Assembly (NCBI GenBank): GCA_014871385.1 | Contig: CM026423.1 | Span: 12,658,858-12,722,857 of the forward strand | DNA length: 64,000 nucleotides | Reading direction: 5' to 3' | DNA from: Ceratodon purpureus | Taxonomy: Eukaryota > Streptophyta > Bryopsida > Pseudoditrichales > Ditrichaceae | Part shown: positions 48,501-60,938 of the stretch, piece after piece | How the letters are laid out: every line of letters begins with the position of its first letter | How positions within the stretch are numbered: position 1 is the first letter of the stretch | The notes under the pieces: generated by a model | Database searches by the model: none | Seen by the model: only the letters and a program-made list of their open reading frames with translations | What the model was told of the DNA's origin: nothing | Program-made: the position numbers and the translations under genes

Positions 48501-51500
48501 CCTTCGACTTCATAGCCTCTAACTCGGCAACAGAACTCTGGTCGCAGAAACTATAAACCTGGATCTTTAACATCTGCGTACATAGAAGACACTGTTAGAT
48601 TGAGGCGGCCACCTTAATTTATGAGGCATGTGAGAAACGAATGTGGTGATCGGTTAACTATAGTCTAACATACTCAAAATCAAAACAAAAACTTCGGAGG
48701 TTTTATATGTTCGTTTTCGCAGCTTAGTCCACTTTAATTGATTACGTGGCCCACCTTACAATCTGGGATTAAGGTGGCCACCTTATTCTTGGCCTTGACA
48801 TTGACGATGAAATTGACTGGTATTGCACAGAATCCATCTCTAGATGCAAACTACCTAACATTTTGAATCGAATTCATGTAGGAGCCCACGTTGTGCCATG
48901 TTCAGCATCATGAGATCAACAATTACAATGGTCAATTACCTGGCATGCGAGCATCAGTTTGCCACCTCCGAATATGTTCAAGACCGTCTTGAAAGGTCCA
49001 GATACATCTTGAAGCAGTCGAATATATGTCTCCATCCTAAACTCTCCAGGATACAATCGGAGCTTTCCTTCGGTGTATGTCTTCAATTTCAGGGACCTGT
49101 AAACATTCGTCAACGGTGGTACCTTCCAATCCTGTTTGACGATGTAGTATATAGTTACCACATTCCCCTTGACCTTTTTATCTGTCTTGAAACCTTCAAG
49201 AGGGTCCGGGTGGTAAAATGCTTCTACAGGCTTCTGATGTGTTGTACGCAACTTACGCTCGTATAAAGCTCGGACCTGTTCCTTACGAGCATCATCCGCA
49301 ATCCATACCCAGATGGGTGTCTCGGTCCATCGCGGCATCTTAAAATTCTCCAGCTTCTTCACAAACGAGTCCCAAAACGGGTTGTCACCATCGGACCCGC
49401 TGAGAATGCCCTCTACATTGCGGAAGTCAATTACAGCAGCCCAGTCTACTCCTGTCCTCTCACGAATTTGGGTCTTACTCAAGCCATGTAGAGGAACGTA
49501 GTTCCCAGGTTTCACCAATGTTCCGTCATCTGATCTGTAATCTTTCTGGACGAGCATGCAAAAACCACATTCTGTAGAGAGGGCATCCTCAGATTTTGTG
49601 TCTACAATGGCTCTCATTGACTCAACAAATGGTGCTGGCAGGTACTCCTTGTCCGTCCTGTTTCTACCATCAAAATTGTTGAAGAATTTCTCACCGGCCG
49701 AGTCAATTACATTGGCCATCGTCTTTGACGTGATCATGTGTGTTTTCTTGAAGTCTCTCCATTTATCCAAGTTCACGTCATTCGCCTCATCTAGTCCTAT
49801 TGAAGCTGAACTCTCCATGAGTTTAAACTTCATCTCTGTAAACCTGTCAAACTCTCGAATAACATGTCGTTTCGTTCTCTTACGGTTGCCCCACTCTAAA
49901 GCAGAATGAACGTTGCGATTCTTGATGCTGGTTTTCACGCTGAAAGGCACTACCTTTGGGTAAATCGGCACGGGCTTCCCTACCTCTGTTTCTTCGTTCA
50001 ACAGGTACGACGCCATCTTCATAATTTCCTTTTCGGTCAATGATTCCAGACATCTGAACCAATTCTTCGACAGGGGAGCAACTGCTTTCAAGTTGTTCTT
50101 GAAGTTTGGCGTATCCTTGATCAGGTGCCCTAACTCCGGGCAAGTAAGCTCACCCTTAACATGAGCTGCAAAGAATCTCTCCCACTTCTCCCAGCATTTA
50201 TCACTTGAACGAACCAGCGCCCACTCGTTTCGGACATCGTTGTAGCTCCATTTGATCAGCTTATCATCCTTCTCCATCATATCCTTCTTCGACCGAACAC
50301 TGGATAATGTCTGGATCATGGAGTTCAGGAATCGCTGGACAGGAACGAAACGAGCGTATGAGATACCACTGAACATCGTAAGCAAAAGAAGACAAGAGGT
50401 TTTCCATATATTAAGGTGTATACCTCATTTCTGCCGAATCAGACCTAGTTCCCTAGCAATGTTGGATTCTAGGAAGGAACAGTTTATTGGAAAGAGAATG
50501 ACCATTGAACAAAATTAAGGTGATCACCTTAATCTGATGGACTTTCTGAAAACGAGAATCGAATAATAAACTAAAAGCCCGCGAAATTAAAATCGGAGTT
50601 TGAGTTATGGATGGTGTAAATATGAAGCCTAAGCTGAGAATATAATGGATTGAGGTGACCCCCTTAATTCGAATTAACGAGATGAACATAACTTCAACTA
50701 GAGACACGTTCAAAACATCGAATTGAGTAAAGTTTACACTAATTTCCAAGTCTGTTAGAATCGGCAACTATGTGTTACATTGACTATCTGGTATTCAAGT
50801 AAGAAATAGAAACTTACATTCCAATCGGCCCTTTTCTTGTTCATTTCGGGGCTTGATTTGTCGGATGCATTGACTCGCGTCCTTTCTGGCCTCCCCATCT
50901 GCTCCCAAATACGCCTAACATGTACGATATTTGAAGCCCACGTAGGCTTGAAAGGGTTGATTTGATTTGACTGATTATAGTACTCCAAAATTGCCTGGAT
51001 TTTCCAAGCTTCGAGGTCCCAAACAATTTGTGCTTTCCAAGTCTTCATCAGATCCTTCCTTGTCGAATCGACGTCAGGGTTCACGATAATTCGATTTGCA
51101 GCCATTACGGTATGCTGCCCACTAATTGCCCAGAATCTGAGTTCTTTTATTTGATTCCAATCTTTAGGATTTTCGGTTAATCCCTGAGGGTATAGGCACA
51201 GTACTTGCTTGTTCGGGATGACCTGAGTCATCAAGGTGTTGTACACTGTTGTCACACCTTCGTTTTCCAAAACGCGTACTATGAAGTTGCATGGTGCTAT
51301 ATCAACCATTGTGATATCTACGTCCACAATGGTATTATATCCAAGAGGATAGTATTTTCCAAAGTCAGCTTCGAAGTTCGCAAACCTACGAATGCACTCC
51401 TCTGCGACTACGGTTCCATCGGCGTTTCTATTTGTCGGGAGGTTGTGTCTAATCGGTGGATCTGCCTCGGATTCCTGCTCAGTCTCTTTTGGCGTTTGGG

Positions 51501-52143
51501 CTTCCTTTGTACCTGGTGTCTCAGAATTCTTGGCCTTCGACTTTCCACAAGGAACTTTTTTCGGTGCTCCGCGGACAGCTTCCGTGACTCCAACTGTACC
51601 AGAATTTGTGACTGCCGAGGTGTTTCCGCTATCCTTTTTAGAAACCCTCAGTTTCTTCTTTGTTCCAGATTCAACGACCTTCAGTACCAGCTTCGAAACC
51701 TGTCTCTCTATTACCCCTGCCTTATTGGATACTTTGTGAAAAGTCTCCGAAACAAAGGAGAATAAGCTAGACTCCTTCCAAAACTCCCGCATTCTAGAAT
51801 GATTCATTCCGAATACCTCGGTGTTGATAAGGAGAGCCTCACGCACAGACTCGGAGCGCTGTAGTGTGAGGGACAAATAAGGGTGTGTCGCATTACAAGA
51901 AACGACATGGTATCCGTTCACCAAGACATACTCGTTGGATCCCAGGAACTTGACAAGCAAGCATGTTTTCTTTGATTCCTCGCTCTCCCTTTTCAGAATC
52001 CAGCCTGCTGCTATATCAAGTACATCCGCCTTCAAAGTGAATTTCACCTCATCAATCTCCTCAAAGAAGTCGTCGTCGCATCCGTCGGGACATTGATCTT
52101 GCCGGACTGCAAATTTGAAAAGAAAGGGATCGGATGTAGCCAT
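45522..52143 (-). CDS. ParB-like + methyltransferase-like + disordered repeats + degenerate FCP1-like HAD (about 1869 aa)
   Basis: Exons 52143-50818, 50334-48940, 48573-46519 and 46355-45522; every intron is phase 0 and the total is 5610 nt. Residues 1-442 end with a ParB-like domain (LRFWAISGQHTVMAANRI near 342). Exon 2 is the methyltransferase-like domain in beta-class order: WAAVIDFRN (about 744) at the DPPY position and VLNIFGGGK (about 896) as the SAM loop, continuing into exon 3 with KIQVYSFCDQ. This is the layout of the 3.8-13.1 kb gene, with motif IV even more eroded. Exon 3 is acidic and disordered (about 685 aa) with five repeats of 25-29 aa containing GIKESTLIL. Exon 4 is an FCP1-like fold without catalytic Asp (YFVVFEIQRVL, LLIDCNQEI). 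An acceptor just before the ATG implies a 5' UTR intron. Confidence 0.78.
47028..47376 (-). repeat. Five copies of the palindrome inside coding tandem repeats
   Basis: Copies at 47028, 47102, 47186, 47270 and 47357 read ATTAAGGTGGACTCCTTAAT or close variants, at spacings of 74-87 bp, in exon 3 of the ParB/methyltransferase/HAD gene. On the coding strand they encode GIKESTLIL within repeats that also contain PIAQGEEVPSPHVDN. One arm position differs from the non-coding consensus (CTC for CAC). The protein repeat thus carries the same DNA motif as the introns around it. Confidence 0.85.
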
Positions 52144-54300
52144 CCTGCAAATGGAAACAGTTGCAACATGCCGTGAGAATGGCTAGGTGAAAAATATATG
52201 AATAACGAAAAAGATTAAGGCGATCACCTTAAAATGAATGGACTGAGACCTTCAGTTATCACAGTTCAATTGATTATAACGTTCCTCAACTGTATAACTT
52301 CACCAATATATTACACATACGTAAACTTCTCTCACCATAACTCGCATTCAGATTTTCTTTCCTAGTCAGAACAGACTCAGATTTAAGAAGAGCGAAATGG
52401 CTATATTAGCATGTTGTAATAGAGTAGACTACATTGATAAGGATTTAGGTGGTCACCTTAATCCACGTCATTGAGATTACAGATTATAGTTGACATCGAC
52501 TTCATTCAGTAGATGAGGGATTCGGAACAAACATGGCGACACGGATGGTTGTAGATTTCTGGAGAAGACCGGGACTTTCTGCACTACCTTAATCAAGCAT
52601 TGGGAATGTGACAAAAGATTAAGGTGACCATCTTAATTCTAGAGGAAGGGTGCTAGACAATACTCCTGTGGTTTACCTTCTCCTAAGAGCAAAACAGTGC
52701 GATAACGTTCAGGACCGAGGCAATATTTTATTGAAGATTAAGGTAGTCACCTAAATTTGAATGAAGTACAGAATTAAGGCGACCACCTTAAACTCAGAAG
52801 ACATAGTTAAAGCGACTATCCTAATCTGGTAAAAGTATTTAAGAGGCCACACTAATATCGCAAAGAAATTCTATGAATAACTTTATAACAGTGAAGTAGT
52901 TGCACCGGAGATTGTATGACGAAGACTGTATAGTACTATGTAATTCAAACAAAACCTTCAGTGAAGACCATTTCTTGAGGAAGACGCTAATCACATTGTT
53001 ATTGTAGGTCGGTATATTTTGAATTACATCTGGATTGTGCAGACAGGAAGGTAATATACGTACTATGACCCAATGACATGCTCATCTCAATGCTACATCG
53101 AACAATATCAATCAGGACAACTTTAAAATCCACAGAATTGAGCCCCCAGCAATGTGATCTGCAATTGTGGACCTCGAGTACTGTATTCCGAATATAATGA
53201 GCATTAAAAAAGAATAGATTAGACTACCCTGACCTCTATTCTCACTGCTATACTGTTGATGTCTACACAAGGAACAGAATAAATCGGAAGATACCATTAC
53301 AAATGAAGCAAATTCAATACCGAAACCAGACACTTTCAATGGAATAGCAAGCTCTGCAAATTCGGGTTTTTTGATGTTTTTGTAACTGTGGTCTACAACG
53401 TGAAAAACGCACAACTTCGTAGAACAGGAAGGAAAATAGGTCCATTCCGGAAAATCGACGGAAACTACAGAACAGCAACAGCGGACCAGTACATGAGACC
53501 CTCAACTATCCGTAAATCGGGGACCACTGAGCAAGATTGAAAGATTTGGGTACAGTTTTCCTAATGAAATGGGATGAGGGGGGGGGGGGGGGGAAGCGGG
53601 GGAGGAAGGAGGGGTACTACTCGACAACATCAGAACAAGCCCTAAACAGAAGCAAAATACCCGAAGCAAAATGGTATGTCAAAGAGCTTTGAAAATGAAG
53701 GTTACATTTCAAGAACAAACCTCGCATAAGTCCTGATGAAGTGCTCCTGGCCGTAGTTGCGGCGGCGCTTCAGATGCTCCCGTCACCGCGCAGCACAAGA
53801 AACAATTCTTCAAAGCGAGAACCGGATTTCGCAAGCAAACCCGAAGTCAAGAAGTCTGAACGAAGAAAACAGGAAATGCTACGTCATGAATTCAGGTGCT
53901 ACTGTGAGTACTGTCGACGTAAGAGGGCGAAAACGGAAGCCTCGCAGAGGGTAATAGACATTCCAGTAAACCACAACGAAGCCAAGCAATGTATGAACAA
54001 GTTAGGTCTGAAGACAATCTGGAAACAAGGAAAACTTACTCGTAAGCACGCAGGAGCTCCGCATCGGTGAGAGAGAAGATGCACACTGACCCTGCGAGTG
54101 CGTAGACACAAGGTGGTCGATGCCAGGAGAGGAGGTGCGAGTCTCAAACGGAGGATTCCAGAGAACGGAGTGCAAATACATTGGGAACAGCAGGGATCGT
54201 ATCATGAGCCCTAGAAGTGGATCTATCGAGGCTACGGTCTAGATCTATGAGTCATTTGATTGTGGAGTTTGTGGGTCCACAAAGTGCACCTAGTGGCGGC
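52144..54300. promoter_or_regulatory. 5' region of the ParB/methyltransferase/HAD gene
   Basis: No convincing coding exon. It holds six palindrome copies between 52214 and 52824, a poly-G run at about 53579-53593, and a possible minus-strand leader exon near 53725-53790 with donor GAG|GTTTGTTC. A plus-strand ORF at 53741-54070 overlaps this leader. It includes an Arg/Cys-rich piece (FRCYCEYCRRKRAK) but has no clear start, so it is not called as a gene. Confidence 0.4.
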
Positions 54301-55684
54301 TTACCCAGATCAGATTATTTTTGGGACGTGAAGTCACCTCGCTAATAATACTGAAGGCTTATAATACTCATGATGCATGAAGTAATTATGTGTCTAAAAA
54401 TACTAATTACGATTCATGGAAATCAGTAGTGGCGGCCACTCAAACCAGACTCAATGGATCCAATCAATTGTTTTACAAATGCTGGGATCATCATCTTCAG
54501 AATTGATTGCATTTCCGTTCATATGCATGATAACATAAGTCTCTCTGATTATTATTAAAAATAATGGACATGAATCCAGTTGGTGTAATTTAATTTTTTT
54601 AAGGATTGTATGGACATCAAGGCGTTTAATCATATTGTTCATTACTTTAATTTATGGAATATAATTACTTTTGCATAATAAATTTAGGCATGCATTTCTG
54701 ATTTGATCAAAAATAGTTCACGAAGAGGAATAATTATAGAAGGCTCCAAATTTCAGCGCATAACTATAGTATAATATATGGTGATTTTGGAACGTCATTG
54801 CTTAGTTGATAATAAAAATTATTTTAAAAAATATAAAAAAATTAATTAAAAAAAAAAAAACGAGAAAGATTGCCAAAGGAAGAGTGACAAACACCATGTC
54901 TAATGAGTGTGGAGTAATATTCATATCCAAATCTTGGCTTTTCCTTTCAACTAACCATTGACATTCAAAGTGAAATTCAAAACACTCATTGAATGCATAA
55001 ATTATTGCGTTCCCTTATGTACTATTGGATACGGTGACATCACTTCTTACAACAGTAAATCATCAATTGCCGTAGTGGATGACCGAAGAGATAGGCTTAA
55101 ACTTCATATGCTACATTTGGCTACTTTATCGACAATATATAATAATTTCAAATTGTAAGTCGTTAGATTCTCAATTCATCTACAAACTCCATATTTTCTT
55201 ATAATCGATTTTCTACATGCAGTTGTGAAAATGACTTTATAAATGAAAATCATTAAAAAAAAGATCTTATCAAGTGGTAGATATCTTTAAAAACCACAAA
55301 ATATTTACTATCGTTGTATATGACATCAAGATCCTTATATCGGTTACCTCACTTGGAAATTGATTTTTTATTCTTAAGCATGATGAAGGTATAATATCTT
55401 GTGGAAATCAAGTACGAGCCACGATTATATACCATCATCATACACCACCTTCGAATGTTTGAAATTTCGGATATTCAAAGATTTACAATACCCCAAGTGG
55501 AAAATTCATTTGTCAACTTGCACTTTATTATTTAGCACAGTACAAGAAAAACATTGTCGCTAAAGTCAAAAGTGTTCTAGATGTCTTTTCTTTGAAAATT
55601 GGAATCTATGACACGCTATTAATGTTTTAATAAACTCAAAAGGCTTAATATAATTGACAATTTTATTGTTGAGGTAATTCATTA

Positions 55685-55894
55685 ATGATTACTTTTCAAA
55701 TAATTCCTTATAGAAATCAACAATTGGGATTAATAGAGAAGCCTAAACTATTATATTATGACAATCGTGGTATTTCAATCTTATTATCTCATGCACACTT
55801 TAAACTAGATACAAAAAAGAAGGTCGAAAACAGTTTTTACGAATGTCATGCATACAAACCGAGAATAGGAGAAAATGTCACTTTATACCACTAA
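55685..55894 (+). pseudogene. Decayed Ty1/copia RNase H-region relic
   Basis: The frame reads IEKPKLLYYDNRGISILLSH then FKLDTKKK and ENSFYE. This parallels the copia integrase/RT-RNase H region motif in which a YCDN block is followed by a lysine-rich TKH segment and a His/Phe-Ile-Arg-Glu block. Several expected residues are changed (YYDN for YCDN, DTKKK for RTKH) and the surrounding frames are closed. It is a short relic without LTRs recognised by eye. Confidence 0.45.
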
Positions 55895-56112
55895 ATTTGA
55901 ACACATGGGACAAACAAAAGAGTAAATTATATGGACAATATTATGTTCGTCCTTCAAGGCACTAGAAACACATATTTAATTCTAAAAATCCAAATTCTGT
56001 TTAATATTAATACATTAATATACTAAATTTTTGTTAATTATTAAATATATTAATTTAAATTTCCTATAAATATTAGTATTTTTATAAAATGAATATAAAG
56101 GTTGATTTATTT

Positions 56113-56116
<4 letters not shown>

Positions 56117-56185
<69 letters not shown>

Positions 56186-56253
56186 CTTATTTTTTCTCTC
56201 TCTTTCTCTCTCTCTCTCTTTCTAGTATATATATATATATATGCTTATATACT

Positions 56254-56286
<33 letters not shown>

Positions 56287-56310
56287 GTATATATATATGA
56301 TAATATTGTT
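56117..56310. repeat. (TA)n microsatellite with CT-rich interruption
   Basis: Long TATATA runs are interrupted by a TCTCTCTTTCTCTCTCTC stretch at about 56200-56225 and then resume. ORFs of Ile/Tyr repeats here are artefacts. Confidence 0.95.
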
Positions 56311-58016
56311 AAAAATAGATTTTGACATATAATTTATGCATAGTCTTTAATCTTTAGAAATGAACACACCTTTTTTAAATTGATATTTAAAAGTTGTATC
56401 AGATGCAGTTAATTAAAATACAAATGTAATAAGGACTGTCAAAGAATTAGTATAGATTGACAAATATGAAGACAATAAACTAATAATACAGATAGTGCAA
56501 CATATAATAATTGTTATATATATTTTTAAATGAAATACTCACAAATAAAATCTGTGATGAAATCCATGGAAATTTTAAAAAATAAAATTACATCACGTAA
56601 AGCACAAAGCAAAAAATGGATAATTATGATGTCATTGTAGTGCAAAGTGGCAGCTTAATAAGTAATAAGCATTTATCTTGGATTTAATTTCATTTAGAAA
56701 ATCTTCCACAAATTGATTTTTCATTCTTCCAAGGTTGAATAATGCTTGTTCTTGGGTTTATATATTTATTAATAATTGTTGTTGTTTGTATTATATTGAG
56801 ATTTAATGCAATTACCATTGTAAGCACTTATCAAGAAACATAAATAGAATTAATTATTCCTAAAAATTGATTCCATTAAGAATATTAAAAAGCTTGAGTT
56901 TTAATGTTTAAATAAAAGCTTACAATAAAAGAGATGATTGAATACAGTATCCCCAAGTTGAGAATAAAAATGAGGCTATAAAAAGATATAAAAAAATACA
57001 AATATGGAACTTACTATATTTTATGATAAAGAGACCTAATACATTTCCTTAACATACATGTTAAACAGCAACCATTGCAAGTTTAAAGTAATTTTAGTTA
57101 TAAATAGAGTTATAATTTTCTGATTATCAACATTGATTGTGTATAATGAATCAAAATTAAGGAAAACTCTTTTACACTCTCTTAATTTAATCAAGATCTT
57201 GTTAAACTTTTAAAAGTATTTCCTTTATAAGATTTTTATTTTTATTTTTAATTTCAAACATTGTAACACTCTTATATAGAACTCAAGAAGGTAGTAGTAG
57301 AAGTTGTATGGTAGGATTACACGCGCCTTATACGAGCAAATTAAAAGATAATATCATATTTAAAGATTTGACTTTAAATACAAATATGAAGCATTGAAGG
57401 CGGTACATTAAAATTATTTACTCCTCTACGATATTTACATTTTAACGCAAGGCTTCATTCCTTTAGCGTATGTGATCAGATTAGAAACTTTTAATATTTA
57501 TATCTTTAATTATTATTAATATTTTTCTTTTCTAATGAACTACTAAATGATAGTTAGGGCCACCTTCAATTATTTTTAGCCTAGAATCGTGTTTAGAGAA
57601 TTATATCCATATGGAATAAGTGATTCTGTATTTTTCCCGGAATTACAACAATGGATTCATTCCTGCAAGTGTACTCCGAGGATGCCGCCATGGTCATTGG
57701 ATGAAAACTTTGTCGATTCTGCTGGATGATTCTCCTCCACTTTTCGTTACAGGACACATTTAGACTCGACGTCTTAGTAATTTCTACTTCATTCATAGCA
57801 TATTGTCTAAGACACGAATGAGACAACTTTGGAGAATCGATATGACATCCGCCGCAGTAAGAAGTAGACTCTCATCATCTGAGCGTATTCTCTCTTCTAC
57901 TCCAACACCAAAACTGCTTAGGTTTATGATCAACATTGGTTTCAAGAGCAGTGCCTTCTTTTTCTCCATTCCGCTGAAGCTGTTGTTCATGTAGAATCTC
58001 CCGCTTTGTAGACAGA

Positions 58017-58874
58017 ATGCCAATATCAGTGGACCCTCACTCACATCCGGGGACCATTGTTGAACTGCTGCAATGGATGGTCACAGTGCGTACAATCCAT
58101 GAACGCACAGGCTTTTGCTATCTACCAGAGCACGACGACATCGTTCTGGCTTTGCTCGATCGAAGCACAGCACTGCAATGGAGCCGGCAATGTCAGTTGC
58201 AATTCAACACGGTAAACAACGTTCTGAACATATCCTTCGCTCCGGGCACTGAAGGGGGTGATGCACCCGTTCCCATGCCACGAGTTCTTGCTGCCGCGTC
58301 AACTGTCGATATACTGGACCTTCACCAACCAGGCCGTGAAAATCATGGGGATGCTCCCCGCCGTCCTCGCCATGGGCCGATGCGTCGCCGCCGGAGCGAT
58401 GGGGTCTTGGGTCCCGGGCCTAGACAGCTCCCACTTGTACACCCCAGCCCGCCTTATCGTCTTCAGCGTCCAAGGGTCATTAACAACTCTATTTTGCGAC
58501 GTTCAGCTAGCCCAGATCTCCCGGTCGCTCGTAGTAATTCGCCACCGAGTGCGCGGAGCGCTCTGCCTCGATGGGCCCAGGCGGATTCATCAAGATCCCA
58601 GGAAATTGCGATGGGTGGTATTAGTGCTTTAACGCCTATCTCCAACGGCTCATCAGGTCAACGGGACGAGATTCCATCAGACGATGGTTCAGATAGTAAC
58701 CGCAGAGGTGTGATCAGGTTTTATGAGTACCGGAGTGCCAGAGAATCCGATGGACATCGTGGAGAGGATGTGAACATTACAGGAGTGGGCCAGGCATCCG
58801 AGCAGATAGGGTACGCAAGCAACGAGGACCACGTTGAGTCTGACCAAGTGTGTACATGTGGGCGACCTCTTTAG
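58017..58874 (+). CDS. Hypothetical basic protein (285 aa, single exon)
   Basis: The ATG starts MPISVDPHSHPGTIVELLQW, followed by a compact N-terminal part (TIHERTGFCYLPEHDDIVL, ALLDRSTALQWSRQ). A Pro/Arg-rich low-complexity middle contains many SP dipeptides (RRSASPDLP, ARSNSPPSARS). The protein ends in an acidic tail with DQVCTCGRPL. GC content is higher than around it. No domain is recognised; the tail Cys pair could bind metal. It lies upstream of and parallel to the transposase-like gene and may be its accessory ORF. A partly overlapping plus-strand frame (58258-58632) is considered a shadow. Confidence 0.45.
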   Translation: MPISVDPHSHPGTIVELLQWMVTVRTIHERTGFCYLPEHDDIVLALLDRSTALQWSRQCQLQFNTVNNVLNISFAPGTEGGDAPVPMPRVLAAASTVDILDLHQPGRENHGDAPRRPRHGPMRRRRSDGVLGPGPRQLPLVHPSPPYRLQRPRVINNSILRRSASPDLPVARSNSPPSARSALPRWAQADSSRSQEIAMGGISALTPISNGSSGQRDEIPSDDGSDSNRRGVIRFYEYRSARESDGHRGEDVNITGVGQASEQIGYASNEDHVESDQVCTCGRPL

Positions 58875-60938
58875 TAGTTCCCGCCTAATCCTGTTCCATA
58901 CTTCCATACTCTAGAGTTTTGAATCAGTTAGTTCACTGAAGAATCTTGGGACATGGAATTCTGTTTATTTTTTTCCAGCATGCAAAAGTTTTGACTCTGT
59001 TAGAAGAGCTGCGTTACTGCTCTCAATACAGTGTTAGTGGACACTTAACGCAATAACAGCTTTTGGACATTTTTCCGTCGGCCACAGGTTGTAGAATTTC
59101 ATGCGATGCATGTGATCAATATATGGGTAACTTTGCCTTCCTTCTCATGTTCCTGCATGTATTGGTCACTGGGCTATTGTTAACCTATCTTTATTTAACC
59201 TTGTCGTTTTCTCTTCCACGAATAGCTAGATTATGGTAGCTTTCTGGAAAGCAGTAGCTAGAATCATACTTTGCTATTCTTTGAGCACTCTGGTGGCGAC
59301 TGTTTTAATTGTGTGGGTACGTAGGATAAGTATGGAATGAAGTGCTCCATTTTTGGTACAGAACGTTCACATTCTAGAATGCACAGATTTCAATGCATTT
59401 GTTGCAGTGTAGTAGCTGTCATTCTCGGGAGGTGGATCGTTGTGTCGTTTTCAGGGCTGTAAATTACTAAGAATCCGAGATCAAACAGCTTGACCTTTTC
59501 TTAGAGGGGAGTTTAATTTTCAAAGAAAGTTTCCCTCCAATTTCATGGTTTTACATCACATCGGCTCCATGTCATTACATGTCTATATAAACTAGTGGTC
59601 CCAAAATGTGAACCGCATCTTTCCTTTGCATGGAGTGCTAACCTTGTAGCTTCGAGGTCCATTGCATTCTTCTCTACGGTCGCCCACAACGTCAGGACGC
59701 ATACCCGTTCAGAGCTCCAACTTTGTAAGTTTCTCTCTCTTTCCTTTCCTCGTGCTGCTTTGAGTCATACGTTACGATTTGAGCATTCTTAAGTTGTTGA
59801 GGACTGTGTTTTGCAAAAGATGATTCGTAGGTAGGAAGTCCATGAGTTTGTTTCGTCGTGCAAAGTCAGAGAGCCACGAACCATTTCTCTTATGTTAAGT
59901 GTGCATCTATGGGCATTACTAGTCTGCCTAGAACTTCAACGTCATGAAAAGGTAGTCCTGTAATAAGACTTGAAATCTGATAGTATCAGCCCACTTTCGT
60001 GCAATTCCATGTTTCATCTACAGTGCTTGGTTTGTAGGAGCTGTGTATCGTCTCTTCTCACAAATCGGCTGTGGCAACTGCACAAACAAATTTCTCTTTT
60101 GTTAAGTTCAGTTGTAATACCAGAAATCTAAAAAAAGCTATGAGTTATTTCGTGGAAAATTATCTCATGTCTGTATTCAGGTCTCCGTTTCAATTCCTTG
60201 GAAGTTGGAGTGTCATCAGAAACATATTCTTTGATAACATATTAGATGGTTTCCGAATTAACACCTTTCTGTGAGAGAAGTTGTTTTCATAAATGAGATT
60301 GTTTTTGGTAGGAGAAGTGCTTGCAATATTGTAGTCACAAGTATTCATTTCTACAGAGTACGTTTATATTAAGGGGGGTCGCCTTAATATACAAGCCAAT
60401 ACACTATGAACTTTGATGATGCATGTGGTTAACGGAGGTGAATTTCTCGTTTTTGTTATCACGGACTGCATGTGTGGATCCTGTAGGTTCATGGCGTGCA
60501 TGGTGCATGCATTACGGTTTATAAATTCAGGGGACCATCTTAATTGTGCTCCGTAGTAAGAACGCAGCTAATACATGGCAATTTTGGATTCACTTAGTAA
60601 TAACAGTCTTGGGAAAAAAATGATTAGTTTCATTATCTTTCATGAAGAGTTTTGTTATTGTCGTCGACGTCAACAGTGACAGTGGCTACGGCCCTACGCG
60701 ACCCTCGGTTTAAGACGGTCCTCTTAATTTTTGGGTAAACGTGACGTCGTCGAGCGTCTGGTCACGGTATCAATGTCGGCGACGGAATTGTTGCTCCTAC
60801 TTTTACTATTATCTTGGACAATACCTTTTTAAACGTCCCCCAAAAGCGTAACAATTCCTCTCTGGGTGGGAATATTTCTGGTTACCGAATTGTTCCTAAA
60901 ATAACTGTTCGTTCCATGTCTGTAGGGGGAAATAATCA
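58875..60938. other. Intergenic region with palindrome copies near its right end
   Basis: No gene is supported; ORFs are under 70 codons. Three palindrome copies lie at about 60368, 60525 and 60708, close upstream of the transposase-like gene. They probably belong to its 5' region. Confidence 0.45.

Larger units (their letters stand above)
43173..52824. repeat. Dispersed 20-bp palindrome ATTAAGGTGNNCACCTTAAT, left cluster
   Basis: Non-coding copies, some with 1-4 mismatches, start at 43173, 45023, 45335, 46396 (weak), 48599, 48778, 50411, 50514 (perfect), 50649, 52214, 52443, 52618, 52737, 52773 and 52805 (weak). They occupy introns, spaces between the co-oriented genes and the presumed 5' UTR intron of the ParB/methyltransferase/HAD gene. 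The two arms are inverted repeats around a 2-bp centre, usually GG, GA or AT type. Surrounding sequence is not shared, so the copies are not parts of a longer repeat. This argues for maintained short sites, such as binding sites for a dimeric protein. Confidence 0.85.
54340..57590. other. Very AT-rich, gene-free block
   Basis: Base composition changes abruptly from mixed to strongly A/T, with no coding exons, no copies of the dispersed palindrome and only relics of a retroelement. Palindrome-bearing sequence lies on both sides. It is best read as one or more old insertions, though no terminal repeats or target duplication could be defined by eye. Confidence 0.5.

Noticed and set aside
3800-52143. 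Integrated giant-virus segment as source of the ParB/methyltransferase genes
   Set aside because: The genes are rich in introns, lie beside transposase-like genes, and no viral core genes (capsid, packaging ATPase, polymerase) are visible.
53741-54070. Plus-strand ORF of 109 codons with an Arg/Cys-rich piece
   Set aside because: No clear ATG context, and it overlaps a likely minus-strand leader exon of the ParB/methyltransferase/HAD gene. Splice partners are not evident.
56089-56332. Ile/Tyr repeat ORFs
   Set aside because: They are translation of the (TA)n microsatellite.
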